A stretch of DNA of 16,926 nucleotides, taken from positions 1-16,926 of the forward strand of contig RXOD01004950.1 of assembly GCA_005223375.1 (NCBI GenBank). Reading direction: 5' to 3'. The notes under the pieces are model-generated. The model ran no database searches. It was not told where the DNA came from and saw only the letters and a list, made by a program, of their open reading frames with translations. The stretch is from Amoebophrya sp. AT5.2. Its lineage: Eukaryota > Sar > Dinophyceae > Syndiniales > Amoebophryaceae. The stretch's first letter is position 1; every line of letters starts with the position of its first letter. Positions 1 through 10,800 of this stretch are shown here, piece by piece. The translations under genes and the position numbers were made by a program.

Positions 1-1
1 G

Positions 2-132
2 GGGGGGGGAGGGGTTCGGGCGTCGCCAGCGATTTATGTTGATGCATCAAATTGCATTGCGTCGCAAAGTCGCTGTGGCTGGAAGTTGTCAGAGTGCCCT
101 TTTGGCCGCGAATCCCTCGTCGCGGTGGTTGC
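2..132 (+). CDS. Possible upstream exon of the same kinase (partial, weak)
   Basis: One frame is open from the window edge to a TAA at about 191 and ends in CPFGRESLVAVVA, which resembles the kinase segment 'PF ... SLVAVV' just before subdomain XI. A GT at 133-134 joined to the acceptor at 326 (intron of 194 nt) keeps the frame through a split Ala codon and gives ESLVAVVATHLPRPLRPFL, a natural kinase sequence. The donor GTCAAT is poor, and the WSLGC-type motif expected a little upstream is not clear. The first nine bases are a G run at the contig or window edge. Treat as a hypothesis. Confidence 0.27.
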
Positions 133-326
133 GTCAATGCGTGCTTGCCGTCTTCCGCTTCTCACGAAGAAACGGGTTTCCGGGAGGGAATAATAGCGCT
201 TCTTGCGCTCGCCAAACCCAAAGCGATAATATCTCATGCTCATCATTGTTCGCTATCGCTTTAATCTTCATTTTGATAATACTAGAAATCGATTGTGAAT
301 TTGATGCCGACACAAATTTAACACAG

Positions 327-474
327 GACACATCTGCCGCGGCCGTTGCGTCCTTTTCTCTCCCTGATCAAGCGCGCAGTCATAGTCGACCCGCATGACC
401 GGCCAAGTGGAGCGACGCTTCTCGACGACCCGTTTTTTAGGATTGACTACACGGAGAAAGAGAAAAAGTGGTGA
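327..474 (+). CDS. 3' terminal exon of a protein kinase-like gene (partial)
   Basis: Reading from an AG acceptor (acacag, ending at 326), the frame gives THLPRPLRPFLSLIKRAV followed by IVDPHDRPSGATLLDDPFF, a short charged tail (RIDYTEKEKKW) and a TGA stop at 472-474. The order 'FL-x-L-I ... V-D-P-x-x-R-P-S ... L-L-x-x-P-F-F' is the end of the C-terminal lobe of Ser/Thr protein kinases (subdomain XI, with the invariant Arg in DPHDRP). The kinase catalytic core lies outside the window or in unrecognised exons to the left. A TAA at 319-321 in the same frame shows the exon cannot extend further back without splicing. The match is short, so the subfamily is not assignable. STK16/NAK-like kinases with 'VDPH-x-RP' are one possibility from memory. 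Confidence 0.6.
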
Positions 475-1244
475 CCACCTGCTTCTCATGCTGGCAGATG
501 CTGCTAGCGCTCTCGCAAAACAAACGCCGACGCCGGTTCTTTTACTCATTTTCTTGTCCACAGCGAGGACGAGCTCGAGCTCGTGCCACCTGAGAGCCGG
601 AAATTCACGAAGACATCAAATCATTGGGTGAGCAGGACCACTTCCTTGCACTTGGGAGCAGGACCTGGAGTCTTCAATTGTCGGTGATGGATCATTCATC
701 GCCGAAGCTAAAACGACAAGGAAAAACGAAAGCCAAAGCTCGATAAGTTTAATTCTTTCCGACGATCGACATCAATGAAAAAGTACGTCACGACGGCTCC
801 GGTTCCGACCAGCATAGCAGCGGGCTACTGAGCCGAACCCGAAGGGGCGGTCCGCTGCGGTGGACATGAGCTTTAACTTGAAACAGCACTAATTGCTCAA
901 CTACATCTTGTTGTAATTTCGAATCTTTTATTGGTTTTGCTCTTGCACTTGCTGGTGCGCCATGCTTCCACGTGACATTGACATTATTTAGCTCGCGAGA
1001 TGACTGGATGCAAAATACTGTGTCGAAGTCGATCGTTGGCGTCGCGTTTCGTCTTGTTTAGCTTTAGCAGTACCTCTACCTACGACGGAATAGACCACCT
1101 TCCCGAAGAACACTGAAAAAGTACTTCTGGTCGTCCTGCGCGTGCGCAGCATCCCCACGAACTACAACAGACTGCGGATGCAGCACCAGAGTGCCTGCGC
1201 CAGCAGATGAAGTAGAACTACTACTACAGTAGAAGATCACGAAG
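475..1244. other. Noncoding interval between kinase-like gene and orphan membrane protein gene
   Basis: About 770 nt without a convincing coding frame. It should hold the 3' UTR of the kinase-like gene and the 5' region of the next gene. No tRNA, snRNA or repeat was recognised. The only structured signal is a pyrimidine-rich stretch ending in AG at 1070, listed separately. Confidence 0.5.
1041..1070 (+). promoter_or_regulatory. Possible 3' splice acceptor in the 5' leader
   Basis: A T/C-rich tract (cgtttcgtcttgtttagc) runs into tttagcag, ending in AG at 1070, about 175 nt before the ATG at 1245. In a dinoflagellate-type genome this could accept a trans-spliced leader, or it could be the end of a 5'-UTR intron. 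Composition is the only evidence. Confidence 0.22.
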
Positions 1245-3136
1245 ATGAGTGGTATTGAGACAAGCAAGAGCTGCGGTGTCTCCTCTTCCTCGGGAGCGTC
1301 CTCGAGTTCCAGTGAGGATTCCGATGGCTCCCGATCCTCGTCCGAGGGCGTCGAGGAATGGAAGTGTGCTTCGGAGTCCAGTTGGGTTACCACCGACTAC
1401 AACTCCTCCAAGGAGTCCTCCTCCGGCAAGAATTTCCGACGCGTGCCCGACAAGTATCCCTGGAAGTGCTTCTCGCAGGCGGGAAAGCCCTTTCTAGTGG
1501 GCCTGCTCGTCGTGCTGCTTCTCCTCGTGTTGGGGGGCGTTGGGGTCGCCGCAGCGATCTCGTATCAAGAACAACTGCCCGCCTGGTGGCCGGCGAACTG
1601 GCTGTACAGAAGCAAGCCGAATAAAGCCCCCGGCGGTGATCATCGTGCTGATGGTGGAGCTGCGGGAAGTGGGGGCACAGGAACAGGTGGAGGTGGAACA
1701 GGAACACCAGATGATGACGTCACAGGTAGAAGTGGCGCCCTTACCACGACCACAGACACGACACAATCTCGATCGAGTGGAGGTGCTGCAACACGCCGGG
1801 GAGACGGCGACGCGGAAGTAGGAGCAGATGAAAGCACAAGCGCAAGCGGGAAGGGCGGGAAGAACAAGAACAGAACAAAAGCAAAAAGCAAATCGCCGTC
1901 ATGGAAAAACGTTTTCTCGCCCTCAGGCGCAGGAGCTGGTGACGAAGAAGAAGATGACGAAACAGATTCATCTGGCCTCTCTTCCGATTCTGAGGAGCAG
2001 CCCCCCGGCGGACAAACACGAGATCGAGTTGGTGACGGAATAAAGCGCAAGGGCGCTGAGGGTGAGGGAGAGGAAAACGCAAATGCTAACGGGTCTCCGT
2101 TGGCCCCGGCGCGGGTCGCAGACTCCACTGTCGCTCGTGAAGTACAGATCGACGCAGCCGTGGAGCAGCCGCCAAGTAGTCCCCGGAGAACCACGGTGGT
2201 AAACCTAAACACTGCCGTCCTCGGAACCCCGACCGGGCGAACAGGATTGGCGCCGGGGGTGGACAGTGCTACCGCCACGCCAACATCAGTGGGTGCAACG
2301 ACGGCGTTTCTGGAGGATTTTTCTCCTGAGGAGGTCGCAGCGCTAGAGTCGGAGGTAACCGAGCTGGAGCGGAAAATCCACGATTTGCGAAGGCACCGGG
2401 AAATCAGCCGACACACGCTTCAGGGCGGAAAAGGATTGTTTTATGCCGCACCATCCCCGGGACGACCATTTGGTACGTTTCGGCTTTATTTGGCAGGCAA
2501 TCATGTACTAGCTGCAGAAGCAGATTTTTTTCAAAAATCATTGATTGTAGCAGCATGCCCAATTCGAATGAGTAAACACCAGGATCGCTGCACTTTCGTG
2601 TGCCTGCAGAGCGGGAGCAGCTCGTGCCCGACGAGAGCGTCGACGAGTGCGTGGAACAGCGCGAGGCCTGGATCCGGAAGCAACGTCGCAACGACGAGCT
2701 TCTCGAGCCCCTACGGAAAAAGTACCCCCCAAACTGGGTCTGCAAGAAGCGCAGCCCCACGTCATCCTCGTCGTCTTCGACGTGGCGAGAAGAGTTGGAG
2801 GATGACGCTGCGAAGCTGCCGAGGCCGAGCCGGCTGAAGCGGAGGATCGAGCGGAAGACGGAGCTTCTGCAGAAATTGGAAAAAGCGAAAGAACGAAACT
2901 GGGACCGTGCGACGCCAAGGGGGTTTGGATTCTGGTGGAACCGAGCAGACGGCGACGCCGCGGGGAAAAAGAATCCAGCGATCGAGGATGGAGTTGTTGG
3001 CACCGCTCCACCAGAAGCGCTGGGAACCGAGCCAGACGCACCTGGCGCGTCCGCTCAGTCCGAAGATAATGCAGCGCGGTCTCGTGTAACAAGCGATGCG
3101 CCAGGGCCAGTGGGACCGGGGATACGTACGGATTAA
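1245..3136 (+). CDS. Orphan single-pass membrane protein, two exons
   Basis: Not recognised. Exon 1 (1245-2472) starts at ATG 1245 and exon 2 (2610-3136) ends in TAA. Splicing at a GT-AG intron gives 584 residues. The N-terminus (1-70) is Ser/Glu rich, a strong hydrophobic helix covers about 83-106 (LVGLLVVLLLLVLGGVGVAA), and it is followed by an aromatic patch (PAWWPANW) and about 240 residues of Gly/Thr/Lys/Glu low complexity. A probable coiled coil lies at about 355-395 (VAALESEVTELERKIHDLRR). Exon 2 is charged and Trp-containing (YPPNW, a helical RRIERKTELLQKLEKAKERN, GFGFWW), which looks conserved. Without splicing, exon 1's frame runs on to 2837 with abnormal Ser/Arg composition, supporting the intron. 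Topology is probably a short acidic tail on one side of a membrane and a long charged domain on the other; no catalytic motif is seen. Confidence 0.65.
2473..2609 (+). other. GT-AG intron, 137 nt, phase 1
   Basis: Donor GTACGT at 2473 follows a TTTG exon end. The acceptor is cactttcgtgtgcctgcag, ending at 2609. The split codon (g/ag) encodes Glu and joins PGRPF to EREQLVPDESVDE. The length is not a multiple of three and the join rescues the clearly coding frame of exon 2. This is the best supported intron in the window. Confidence 0.7.
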
Positions 3137-4509
3137 ACCCGCCAAGCGGCACTTACATTTTGATTGCGGTCGTGGTCGAGCAGCTATAGGAATACAGCGA
3201 CTTTTTTGAATTGCCTTCAACCAGCTGCCGCCCGTTTTTCTTCCCTACTCCCTCGAACTCGTCGACACTTACTTACTTACTAGGTGGTCTCTACGCGCGA
3301 CGGCATGCCAAAGCATGGTTAATCAAGCTGAGCACGAGGAGGTGCGTAAGAAAGTTCACGCGTTTTCCCGTAATTTTCAAAGTGCATTTCTCTTATGTAC
3401 TCGTACCATACCAGATAGTGATACGATGATCAACATCTTCTTGATCTTCGTCGCCTTCTGACCACCACCAGAGAAAATAGTATAGACCTCCCTGCGCCGT
3501 CATTGCGCGCAAAGAAAAAGATCCTCTGCCCAAGCGCATAGGCAGCTGGGACATGGACTTGAAGCCTCTCCGGGCGGTAGACTCATTCTTATGCATATGC
3601 TTGAGCGCTTGAGCGTGTCTGTGAACTTGAGAATCATGTGGACGACATGCAATACATGCAATTGTTGCGGCTCTGCACCAGCGGCTCCTGCGGTTTGTTG
3701 CGCCACCATTATTTTGTGTTGTTTGCGAAAATACAACCGAAAAACTAGCAAATTGTAATCGAGCCTGGCGTCGTCGACTTCTAAGTAAGGGACGACACAA
3801 CTTCCTCGAGTCGTTCTCGCTTCTTCTCATCAGGCCGGCGGCGTCGCGATGGGCACGGGAGGTTGCCACATGTGTTTGATTGAAATACTTACATTTTTGA
3901 AACAACACGTCGCTGGTGTTTCCGCTTCGTGCATTCTCGCAGAGGAGAGTTGAGACCTTCCCACAGGAGCCTGCGGCAAACCGATCACGGCCACGACGAT
4001 CCAGTCGTGGTATACTAGAAAAATCCAACAAGATGAAGATCAGCGGTGGAACTCGGTCGCGATCCTCTACTATGAATGTGTAAAAAAGTGTATATTTCTA
4101 CTAGCGAGTCGATGCCTTTGAGTCCTGCAAGTAAATAAAACCTCAAGTGGAGCTGACGACGAAACGCGATCATCATTTCCTCGTGTGTGCGCCTCAGGCC
4201 CCCGGGCTGTGCCTGTGGCTGGCTTTGTACAACTACTCTTCGTATTATTGCAAATTCCTCAAGCTCAACCTCACATCAACACCATTGCAGGACCCTCTAC
4301 AATTGCAAAGTGTAAGCGCTGTGGCTGTCCCCCGATTCCTAGAAAGATCTTCGCCACTTATCTTCATGTCCTCCATGTCCACGTTTACTGGTACTGTCTG
4401 AGTGGATGTAGAAATTCGATTTCGAATTAAGAGTATGTAGCGTCGTTCGGCGACTCGTTCACGTTGTAGCTCGCCCACCAAGCTGCAAGAGCATCAGCAT
4501 CAGCAAACT
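3137..4509. other. Noncoding interval before the diflavin reductase gene
   Basis: About 1.37 kb with no frame I would call coding on either strand. It contains a short (ACTT)n run near 3268-3283, short direct duplications such as cttgagcg (about 3600-3615) and acatgcaa (about 3645-3660), and AT-rich stretches. The 3' UTR of the orphan gene and the leader of the reductase gene must lie here. Undetected small exons cannot be excluded. Confidence 0.5.
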
Positions 4510-7500
4510 ATGTCGCGATATTTCGCTACCGTGAATATGAGTAACAGCAATGCGCGTTTGCTGCAAACCGCTGCTTGCACGGTAGCTGTTGCCTTGTCGC
4601 CTTTTGTTGTGTATTACTATCTGTTTCGGCGGCCGCAGACGAAGTATGGGCGTCTTGCCGACGAGCTCGACAAGGAGATCGACTCGCTGGAAGCTCCGTC
4701 AGCGAAAAACAAAACGAGCAGGCGCAGGAGGGCAGGTAGCGCAGCAAGCGGTCCCGCTACAACAAACGACCCCGACGAACAGAACGAAAGTGCTTTGAAG
4801 TCGAGGAATCGACGTACGCCTCCGCCCGACGGCCCGCTGGTGCGAATTCACCTTTGGCATGGGTCTCAGACCGGCACCGCCGAGGAGTACACAGACACGC
4901 TGAAAAACGAGCTTTCGGCCTCCCTCATCGCTCTCGGTCTACCGAAAACGGGCTTTTTCTCGATCGAGGTCAAGGCCCTCGAGGACTGTGAAAATTTCGA
5001 GCAAGAATTCGACGTGCAGCACGTGGTACATGATACTCTGCAGGAGCTGCCAGTAGATGCAGAAGCAGAACTAGCACAAGGTCGAGATCGTGGTCAAATG
5101 AATAACCTGCATTTCTTGCCTCTGCACGTTTTTCTAGTCTCAACCTATGGCGAGGGGGATCCGGCGCAGTCGGCTGAGGACTTTTTCGACAAGCTGAAGA
5201 GTGCGAACGACGAAGCCGAGCTGCGCGGCTATTTCACGGGCCTCAATTGCGCGGTAGTCGGGTTCGGGAACAGCACGTACACATTTTTCAACGGCGCGGC
5301 GAAAACGTTGGTTGGTCGGCTATCAGAACTGGGCAGCCGCATGATGTGCAAAGAATCGCTTCTAGACGACGCCACGGATCTGGACGAGCAGTGGGCGGTC
5401 GCGAGCGGGGAAGTGCGGGCTGCGGTGGGGAAAGCCCTCGTGGCGTTTCTCGAAAATAAGCAGAACGCAGAAATCCGCGGCGACTGGGTCATCAAAGCGG
5501 ACGGCAATGTTGGCGCGAGGCTGGTGGAACAGCAGGACACTGCGCTGGGCCTGGGCGTAGCTGCAGGACCTGCAAATAATGGAACAAGCGCGTCATCCCC
5601 CGGGGGAAACGCAAACGCCGGACAAAATGCTGCTCTGACCGAGTCCGCGTGGGCGAAAATTCAGAAGAGCGTCGCAAGCGGTGCAACCGCCGGAGCAGGA
5701 GGTCCAGCACTGTCACCGGCGGAAGAGCGGGCGCGACTATGCCCGCTTGAGGGTAAGTTACTCACTGGTGCGATCCCCGAGCCAATGCTGACGGCGCTTG
5801 CACTGAAAGAGGCCCCGCGAGACATTCACGCGGGGGCACTGTTCGACCGCAAAAAAGTTCGGGTACTGGAGAAGGAAACTGTTTCTCAAGTCGTGGAGCG
5901 GTGCGCGAAGAACGGAAAAGTGTATGTTGGCGGAAAAGGGCGAAAGGCAAAAACCGCTAGTAAAGCGGCGGATCAAGTAGAAGAGGATCAACATCAACAA
6001 GTGGACCAAGACCACGATCAGTCGACTGAAAGCGAAACACCGACCGGGAGCTCTGACGCCACGAGCGGCCGCAAGAATGCTGAACAATCTAGAAGCATGG
6101 CACAGGAGAAGGATTCTGCTGCATCTTCAACAGAACAAGAACTCAAAATAACGCGCGCTACGTCGCAGCTGCTGCTTGATTGGCCGGCGGCGACGCTGGG
6201 AGGCGAAATTCGGGGCACCCTCGCGCACAACATCGACGTGCTTCCCGAAAATGAAGCGATCGACGTGGATACCTTCCTCGAGTACTTCGGACTGACAGAG
6301 CCGGACCGGCGTAGTGTGTGGTGCTGGACTAAGCTCGCGCCGAGGGTAGAGGAGGTAGATGAAGACGGCCGGCAAGGAGGGTCGTCCGCTCTCGCAAGTA
6401 ACTCGGTTAACCCCCCAGGAGCTACCGCCAAGCTCACCGTGCCGTTTCCCAGCGGGCTGAGTCTGCAGCAGATTTTTGGCCAGTATCTGGATTTGCGGCG
6501 GTTTCCGAAGGTGTCCGAGGTGCGGAAGTTTCTCTCGTTCGCCAAGAACAAAAAAGCCTCGCAATACCTGCACAAGCTTCTCGACGAAAAAGCGGGGGAC
6601 GAGAACCTCGCGCACTTCCGCGACGCACGGCTGCGGTTTGCGGATTTCTGGCGACTGTTCCTCGGCGACAACGTGCAGATGGGGCTGGGACAGTTCCTTC
6701 AAGTCTGCCCGCGGATGAAGCCGCGCATCTTCACGGGCTGCAGCAGCCGCGTGGCGGCGCCGGAATCACTTGGCATTCTTCTTTCCACCGTGTACGAAGA
6801 ATCCCATAAGAAGCTCGACCTGAAGAGAGTGAAGAGGCTCGCGGCCGGCGAGTCCGGAACCAAGACGAACGGAGCAACCAAAGCGCTCCCAGAGCAACTG
6901 GTAAAGCGGCTGGCGATAGAGTATGCCGGGCAGTACTTCGGGCATTGCTCGGAGCATCTGACGACGTTCGGATTGCTGGAACAGCTTCTGAGCGTGAAGG
7001 TCGCGGCACCGACGCTGGTCTTTCCGCAGAACCCGAAAATTCCGTTGGTGTTGATTTCAGCCGGCACCGGACTCGCACCGTTCAAGGGATTCCTCGATCA
7101 GGAGCTCGCGCTCAAATCCAAGCGCGATATCCTCCTCTTCTTCGGCTGCCGCAGCCGGGACGAGGATTTCTTGTACAAAAAGTACTTTGCCGAACTCGCG
7201 CCGGAATACGATCACGAATCGAATAAGGCATACCAGCACCACCACCAGGACCAGCAGCAGAAGCAGCAGTCACAGCACGATGCGCGCGCGGACGCGAGAA
7301 AGAGGCGGCAGGCGCTGCCGCTTCCAAATTTTCGGCTTGTGTGCGCGTTTTCGCGAATGGGCAAGAAAAAAGTGTACGTGCAAGACAAGATGAAGCTGCA
7401 TGCGGAGGATTTGAAGGAGCTGCTGGGAACAGAACAGCGCGGCCAGGTCCTGGTGTGCGGGTCTACGCACATGGGCCAAGGAGCGAGGGAAGTACTGACT

Positions 7501-7575
7501 ATGGTTTTGGGCCGCCACGCATTCCAAGCACTGCAGGACGAAAAGAGATACCAGGAAGAAGTGTGGGCAGTGTAG
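4510..7575 (+). CDS. Membrane-anchored diflavin reductase, NADPH-cytochrome P450 reductase type
   Basis: Electron carrier from NADPH through FAD and FMN, probably to microsomal P450s or other haem proteins. The 1021-residue frame is uninterrupted. Residues about 16-39 form a hydrophobic N-terminal anchor. The flavodoxin-like FMN domain has GSQTGTAEEY (118), STYGEGDPAQSAEDFF (211) and GFGNSTYTFFN (251). The FAD domain follows, with RIFT at 739 in place of the usual R-x-Y-S, and GHCSEHL (811) matching the G-x-x-S/T-x-x-L motif. The NADPH part has SAGTGLAPFKGF (850), FFGCRSRDEDFLY (877), AFSR plus KVYVQ (955), LVCG, and a C-terminal EVWAV whose Trp fits the flavin-stacking aromatic. Family members are about 600-700 residues; the excess is low-complexity inserts at about 55-105, 340-400, 470-545 and a His/Gln-rich insert near 905-935. 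The ATG at 4510 places the anchor correctly. Methionine synthase reductase or NDOR-like proteins are less likely because of the anchor. Confidence 0.88.
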   Translation: MSRYFATVNMSNSNARLLQTAACTVAVALSPFVVYYYLFRRPQTKYGRLADELDKEIDSLEAPSAKNKTSRRRRAGSAASGPATTNDPDEQNESALKSRNRRTPPPDGPLVRIHLWHGSQTGTAEEYTDTLKNELSASLIALGLPKTGFFSIEVKALEDCENFEQEFDVQHVVHDTLQELPVDAEAELAQGRDRGQMNNLHFLPLHVFLVSTYGEGDPAQSAEDFFDKLKSANDEAELRGYFTGLNCAVVGFGNSTYTFFNGAAKTLVGRLSELGSRMMCKESLLDDATDLDEQWAVASGEVRAAVGKALVAFLENKQNAEIRGDWVIKADGNVGARLVEQQDTALGLGVAAGPANNGTSASSPGGNANAGQNAALTESAWAKIQKSVASGATAGAGGPALSPAEERARLCPLEGKLLTGAIPEPMLTALALKEAPRDIHAGALFDRKKVRVLEKETVSQVVERCAKNGKVYVGGKGRKAKTASKAADQVEEDQHQQVDQDHDQSTESETPTGSSDATSGRKNAEQSRSMAQEKDSAASSTEQELKITRATSQLLLDWPAATLGGEIRGTLAHNIDVLPENEAIDVDTFLEYFGLTEPDRRSVWCWTKLAPRVEEVDEDGRQGGSSALASNSVNPPGATAKLTVPFPSGLSLQQIFGQYLDLRRFPKVSEVRKFLSFAKNKKASQYLHKLLDEKAGDENLAHFRDARLRFADFWRLFLGDNVQMGLGQFLQVCPRMKPRIFTGCSSRVAAPESLGILLSTVYEESHKKLDLKRVKRLAAGESGTKTNGATKALPEQLVKRLAIEYAGQYFGHCSEHLTTFGLLEQLLSVKVAAPTLVFPQNPKIPLVLISAGTGLAPFKGFLDQELALKSKRDILLFFGCRSRDEDFLYKKYFAELAPEYDHESNKAYQHHHQDQQQKQQSQHDARADARKRRQALPLPNFRLVCAFSRMGKKKVYVQDKMKLHAEDLKELLGTEQRGQVLVCGSTHMGQGAREVLTMVLGRHAFQALQDEKRYQEEVWAV

Positions 7576-7810
7576 AAGAACAAGAAGATCATGCAGTCTA
7601 TTAGCAGCTCTGCCGATCAGCTGCTGCAGACGACCCACTACGACTACGATTCAGCATTCAGTCATTGGCAAGGCGAAAGCGCTGACGAAAATGCTTTAAA
7701 ACTATAGCCAGCGATTATAAGTAATCTTGATCTTCATAGTAATACATAACAATGACAACATGATGACGAGTCCGGCCCGCTGCTGCGGCGCAGGCAGACT
7801 CAACCTGTTC

Positions 7811-7837
7811 GTTGCGTTTTTGTTCCACTTTTCAAAG
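7811..7837 (+). promoter_or_regulatory. Possible (trans-)splice acceptor just upstream of the SelO start
   Basis: A near-pure pyrimidine tract (gcgtttttgttccactttt) runs into caaag, with AG ending at 7837, only 7 nt before the ATG at 7845. This fits a spliced-leader acceptor or the end of a 5'-UTR intron and favours 7845 as the translation start. No leader sequence is available to prove it. Confidence 0.35.
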
Positions 7838-7844
7838 CGACGCA

Positions 7845-10800
7845 ATGACGATCGGCCCCGTTTCGGTGCGAGCGGCACGAAGAAGATCCGCATCAAACTC
7901 AGTATACAAGATCTCAAGACTCAGAAGCGCGACCACGACAGCCAACATGATGATCGTGTTTAAGCTGACTAGGCCAACGCCAAGCTCTTTGCGTTTGTCG
8001 TTGCTAAGCGCTCCACCACGAAGTAGAAAGAACAGGACTTGCAGCATAGACGCGGTCATCTCAACCAGAATCAGTTTGCTATGTCTACTCGTCTTCGCTA
8101 TCAGTCGACGGTCGCTTTCCGGAGTACTCGCCACAGAATCGGTACCAGCCGGCCACGGAGCGTTCTTCTACGGTGCTCGCGTGAGCAACTCTCTGCGAGA
8201 ATCCCTATGGCGCAACGAGTCGACTCTTGCGTCCGACATTGACCGAGCTGTGAATCCAGGACACTACGTCGATGTCACGCCCGACCCGCTTCCGAATCCG
8301 GTGCTCGTAGCGTACAGCCGTGATTTCTTGCACAATCACCTTCGAATCCTCGCCGAGGTGAAAGCCAGCCCTTTTGCGGCTGACGCCAAAAGTGGGCAGG
8401 AAGATGGAAACGGGAACACAAATGCCGCAGCTCTCAGCTCAACCGGTGAGGTGGCACCATTCAGATTCGATGCCGCTGGTGCGCTTGCGTCTACAGTGTC
8501 GGTTGGCACAGCTCCGCAGCTGCACAACTCAACACATCTTCAGCAGGAGCCCCCAGTCAACGGCGTCCTGGCAGAGCAGTTGCGTCGAGTGTTTTCTGGT
8601 CAGGAGCAGCCGCCCGGGTGGAAACCGTGGGCAACCAACTATGGTGTCAGCATCCACGGGCAGTGGGTCACGGATTCCCCGCGCGGCGGCGAGCACGGGT
8701 ACGGCGACGGGCGCGCCCTCTCGCTCGTGGAGCTGCTCGTGCCCGGCGGAGCAGGAGCGGAATCAGGAGCGAAAGTGCCGCCTTCTACGGTTCCAGAAAG
8801 AGCAACATCTGCGTCGCAAGCGGAAAAGACTGGGTCGAAATCCGAGGCTGAGGCAGCAGCACCAAATGAAGATAACGACGGTCGTGAGACAATACGAATA
8901 GTACCTCCGAGGGGAAACTGGTGGCTCGAGTTGCGCGGGCGAATCAAGGCGTTTCTGCATCCGCCGCCTGCAAGTTGGGAGTTGCAGCTGAAGGGTTCAG
9001 GTCGTACCCCCTTCGCTCGCAGTGGAGACGGGCGTGCCGCCCTCCGCTCGAGCGTTCGAGAGTTTTTGGCCAAGGAGGCAATGCACTTCCTGGGCGTGCC
9101 GACCGCGCGTGCCCTGTGCTTGGTTACGGACACCGACCTCAAAATTCAGCGCCAGTGGTACCCGGAGGCGCGACACTTCTTCTCTGACGAGAAGAGTTGG
9201 GCTGCATCGGACACTTCATCTGGTGCGGGAACAGAAGGACCAGAGCAAGATGAAGGTCCGGCATTCGCTCGTCCCGCAAGAACGCACAGCGGAGTTCTCA
9301 CGGAAAAACTCGGCAGCAGCGATCGCCACCAAGAGGCAGGCTTGAAGATGCTGTGGCCAAGCGGAAAGTTGGAGCGCGACCTGTCTCCGGACCACGAAAT
9401 TTTGCGTGAAGAGCCGGCGGCGATTTTGACGCGCGCGAGTCCCAGTTTCTTGCGCGTGGGCCAGCTCGAGCTGTTCGCGAAGAAAAAGTCTCCGGCCGAG
9501 TTTCGCCGCATCTTGGGTTACGCACTGTGGCGGGACTTCCGGCCTTACTTGGAGCGTGCTTCAAGCGGGGTGGAGGTGGACGGGATTAACTCACAGCCAG
9601 AGGACAACTGTGCTCGGACAACCACGCGAGCAGTCTCAAATGAAGATACTGATGCGCCGGCTGAGGAAAATGCGGCATTGACCACCGGAGGCGAACGTGT
9701 CGCCGTCGCCGCCAAGAATAAACGAAAAAATAATATTCAAATTGGCGATTCTGATCCGTCCAACCAGCCGCGATGCAGTACTCAGGTAGAACCGCCCTCT
9801 GCCGACAATATCCCCGCTAAGCTCGTCGACTTCGACAGCATGCTCAAGCTTGGAAATTTGAAAAGGTTCCTCGTCGTGTTCGCACACCGACTCGCGTTTC
9901 TGCACGCGGAGTGGATGCGGGTGGGTTTTGTGCAGGGAAACATGAATTCCGACAATGCTCTACTGAACGGTTATTCGCTGGACTACGGGCCGTTCGGTTT
10001 TGTCGAGGCCGCGAATCGGAAGTGGTGTCCGTGGGTTGGTGGTGGTACCCATTTCGCGTTTGGGGCGCAGCCCGTGGCGGGCAAAGTTATTCTGTCGACC
10101 CTAGCGCGGCGTATCGTGGCCGCTTTGAAGCAGACTGGGAACGACTTTTTGTGGACTTCCAGCGGCGACCCTGGCGCCTCGTCGGACAGAGCTGCGGAGG
10201 CCGAGCGGAGCATCAAGGCGCTGTCCGCGTTCGGTGACAATCTGGTGGAGATATACCTGGAGAGAATTTACGGCGTTTACCACGAGCTGAACGTGCGGGC
10301 GAGGTTGGGATTCGGGAGTCCTGCCGCGCAAACGGAGGGGAAAGAATCATCGAGATCCGCGGGGAACATAATCGACCTGCTGCTGCAGTACGATCATCTC
10401 AGGGACGTCGCTGACGCGCTACTGCGGCAGACGGAAGTGGCGTTCGGCGGGGAGAAAAAGCGTCGCGCTGGAGGTAGCAGCAAGCGGCACGAGAAGGACG
10501 AGGTTCTGCGCTTGTATGACGACTTGATCTCCACTATGGAGGCCGAAAGCATGGATTTCAGTTTCACGCACCGCGCGCTCGCCGAAGTTGATGTCGATGT
10601 TGACGTCGTCGTCGATCAGTCGCAGAACGAGTTGAAAGCCCGACCTGGACCTGGTCCCCAACGAACGCCCTCGAATGAAGAAGAGAAACTGAAACAGATC
10701 GAGAAAGATCATGGGGATGGGGATCATCATTTTGCCGATCGTTTGTTCTCGTCTTCGGCGTCGATCCGCCGGGCTTTAGGTTTGCAAACGGACGTTGATG

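Noticed and set aside
36..398. 120-codon + strand frame at the left end
   Set aside because: It crosses the kinase exon in the wrong frame and has no coding signature.
2473..2837. Continuation of the orphan protein's first frame past 2472
   Set aside because: Composition turns abnormal and the other frame, joined through a good GT-AG intron, is clearly protein-like.
3393..4031. Open frame of 212 codons on the minus strand
   Set aside because: Composition is random-looking, no motif is recognised, and it lies in an interval rich in simple sequence between two + strand genes.
7812..7844. SelO start at TTG 7812
   Set aside because: It is not an ATG and lies within the pyrimidine-rich acceptor-like tract; ATG 7845 (or 7947) is preferred.
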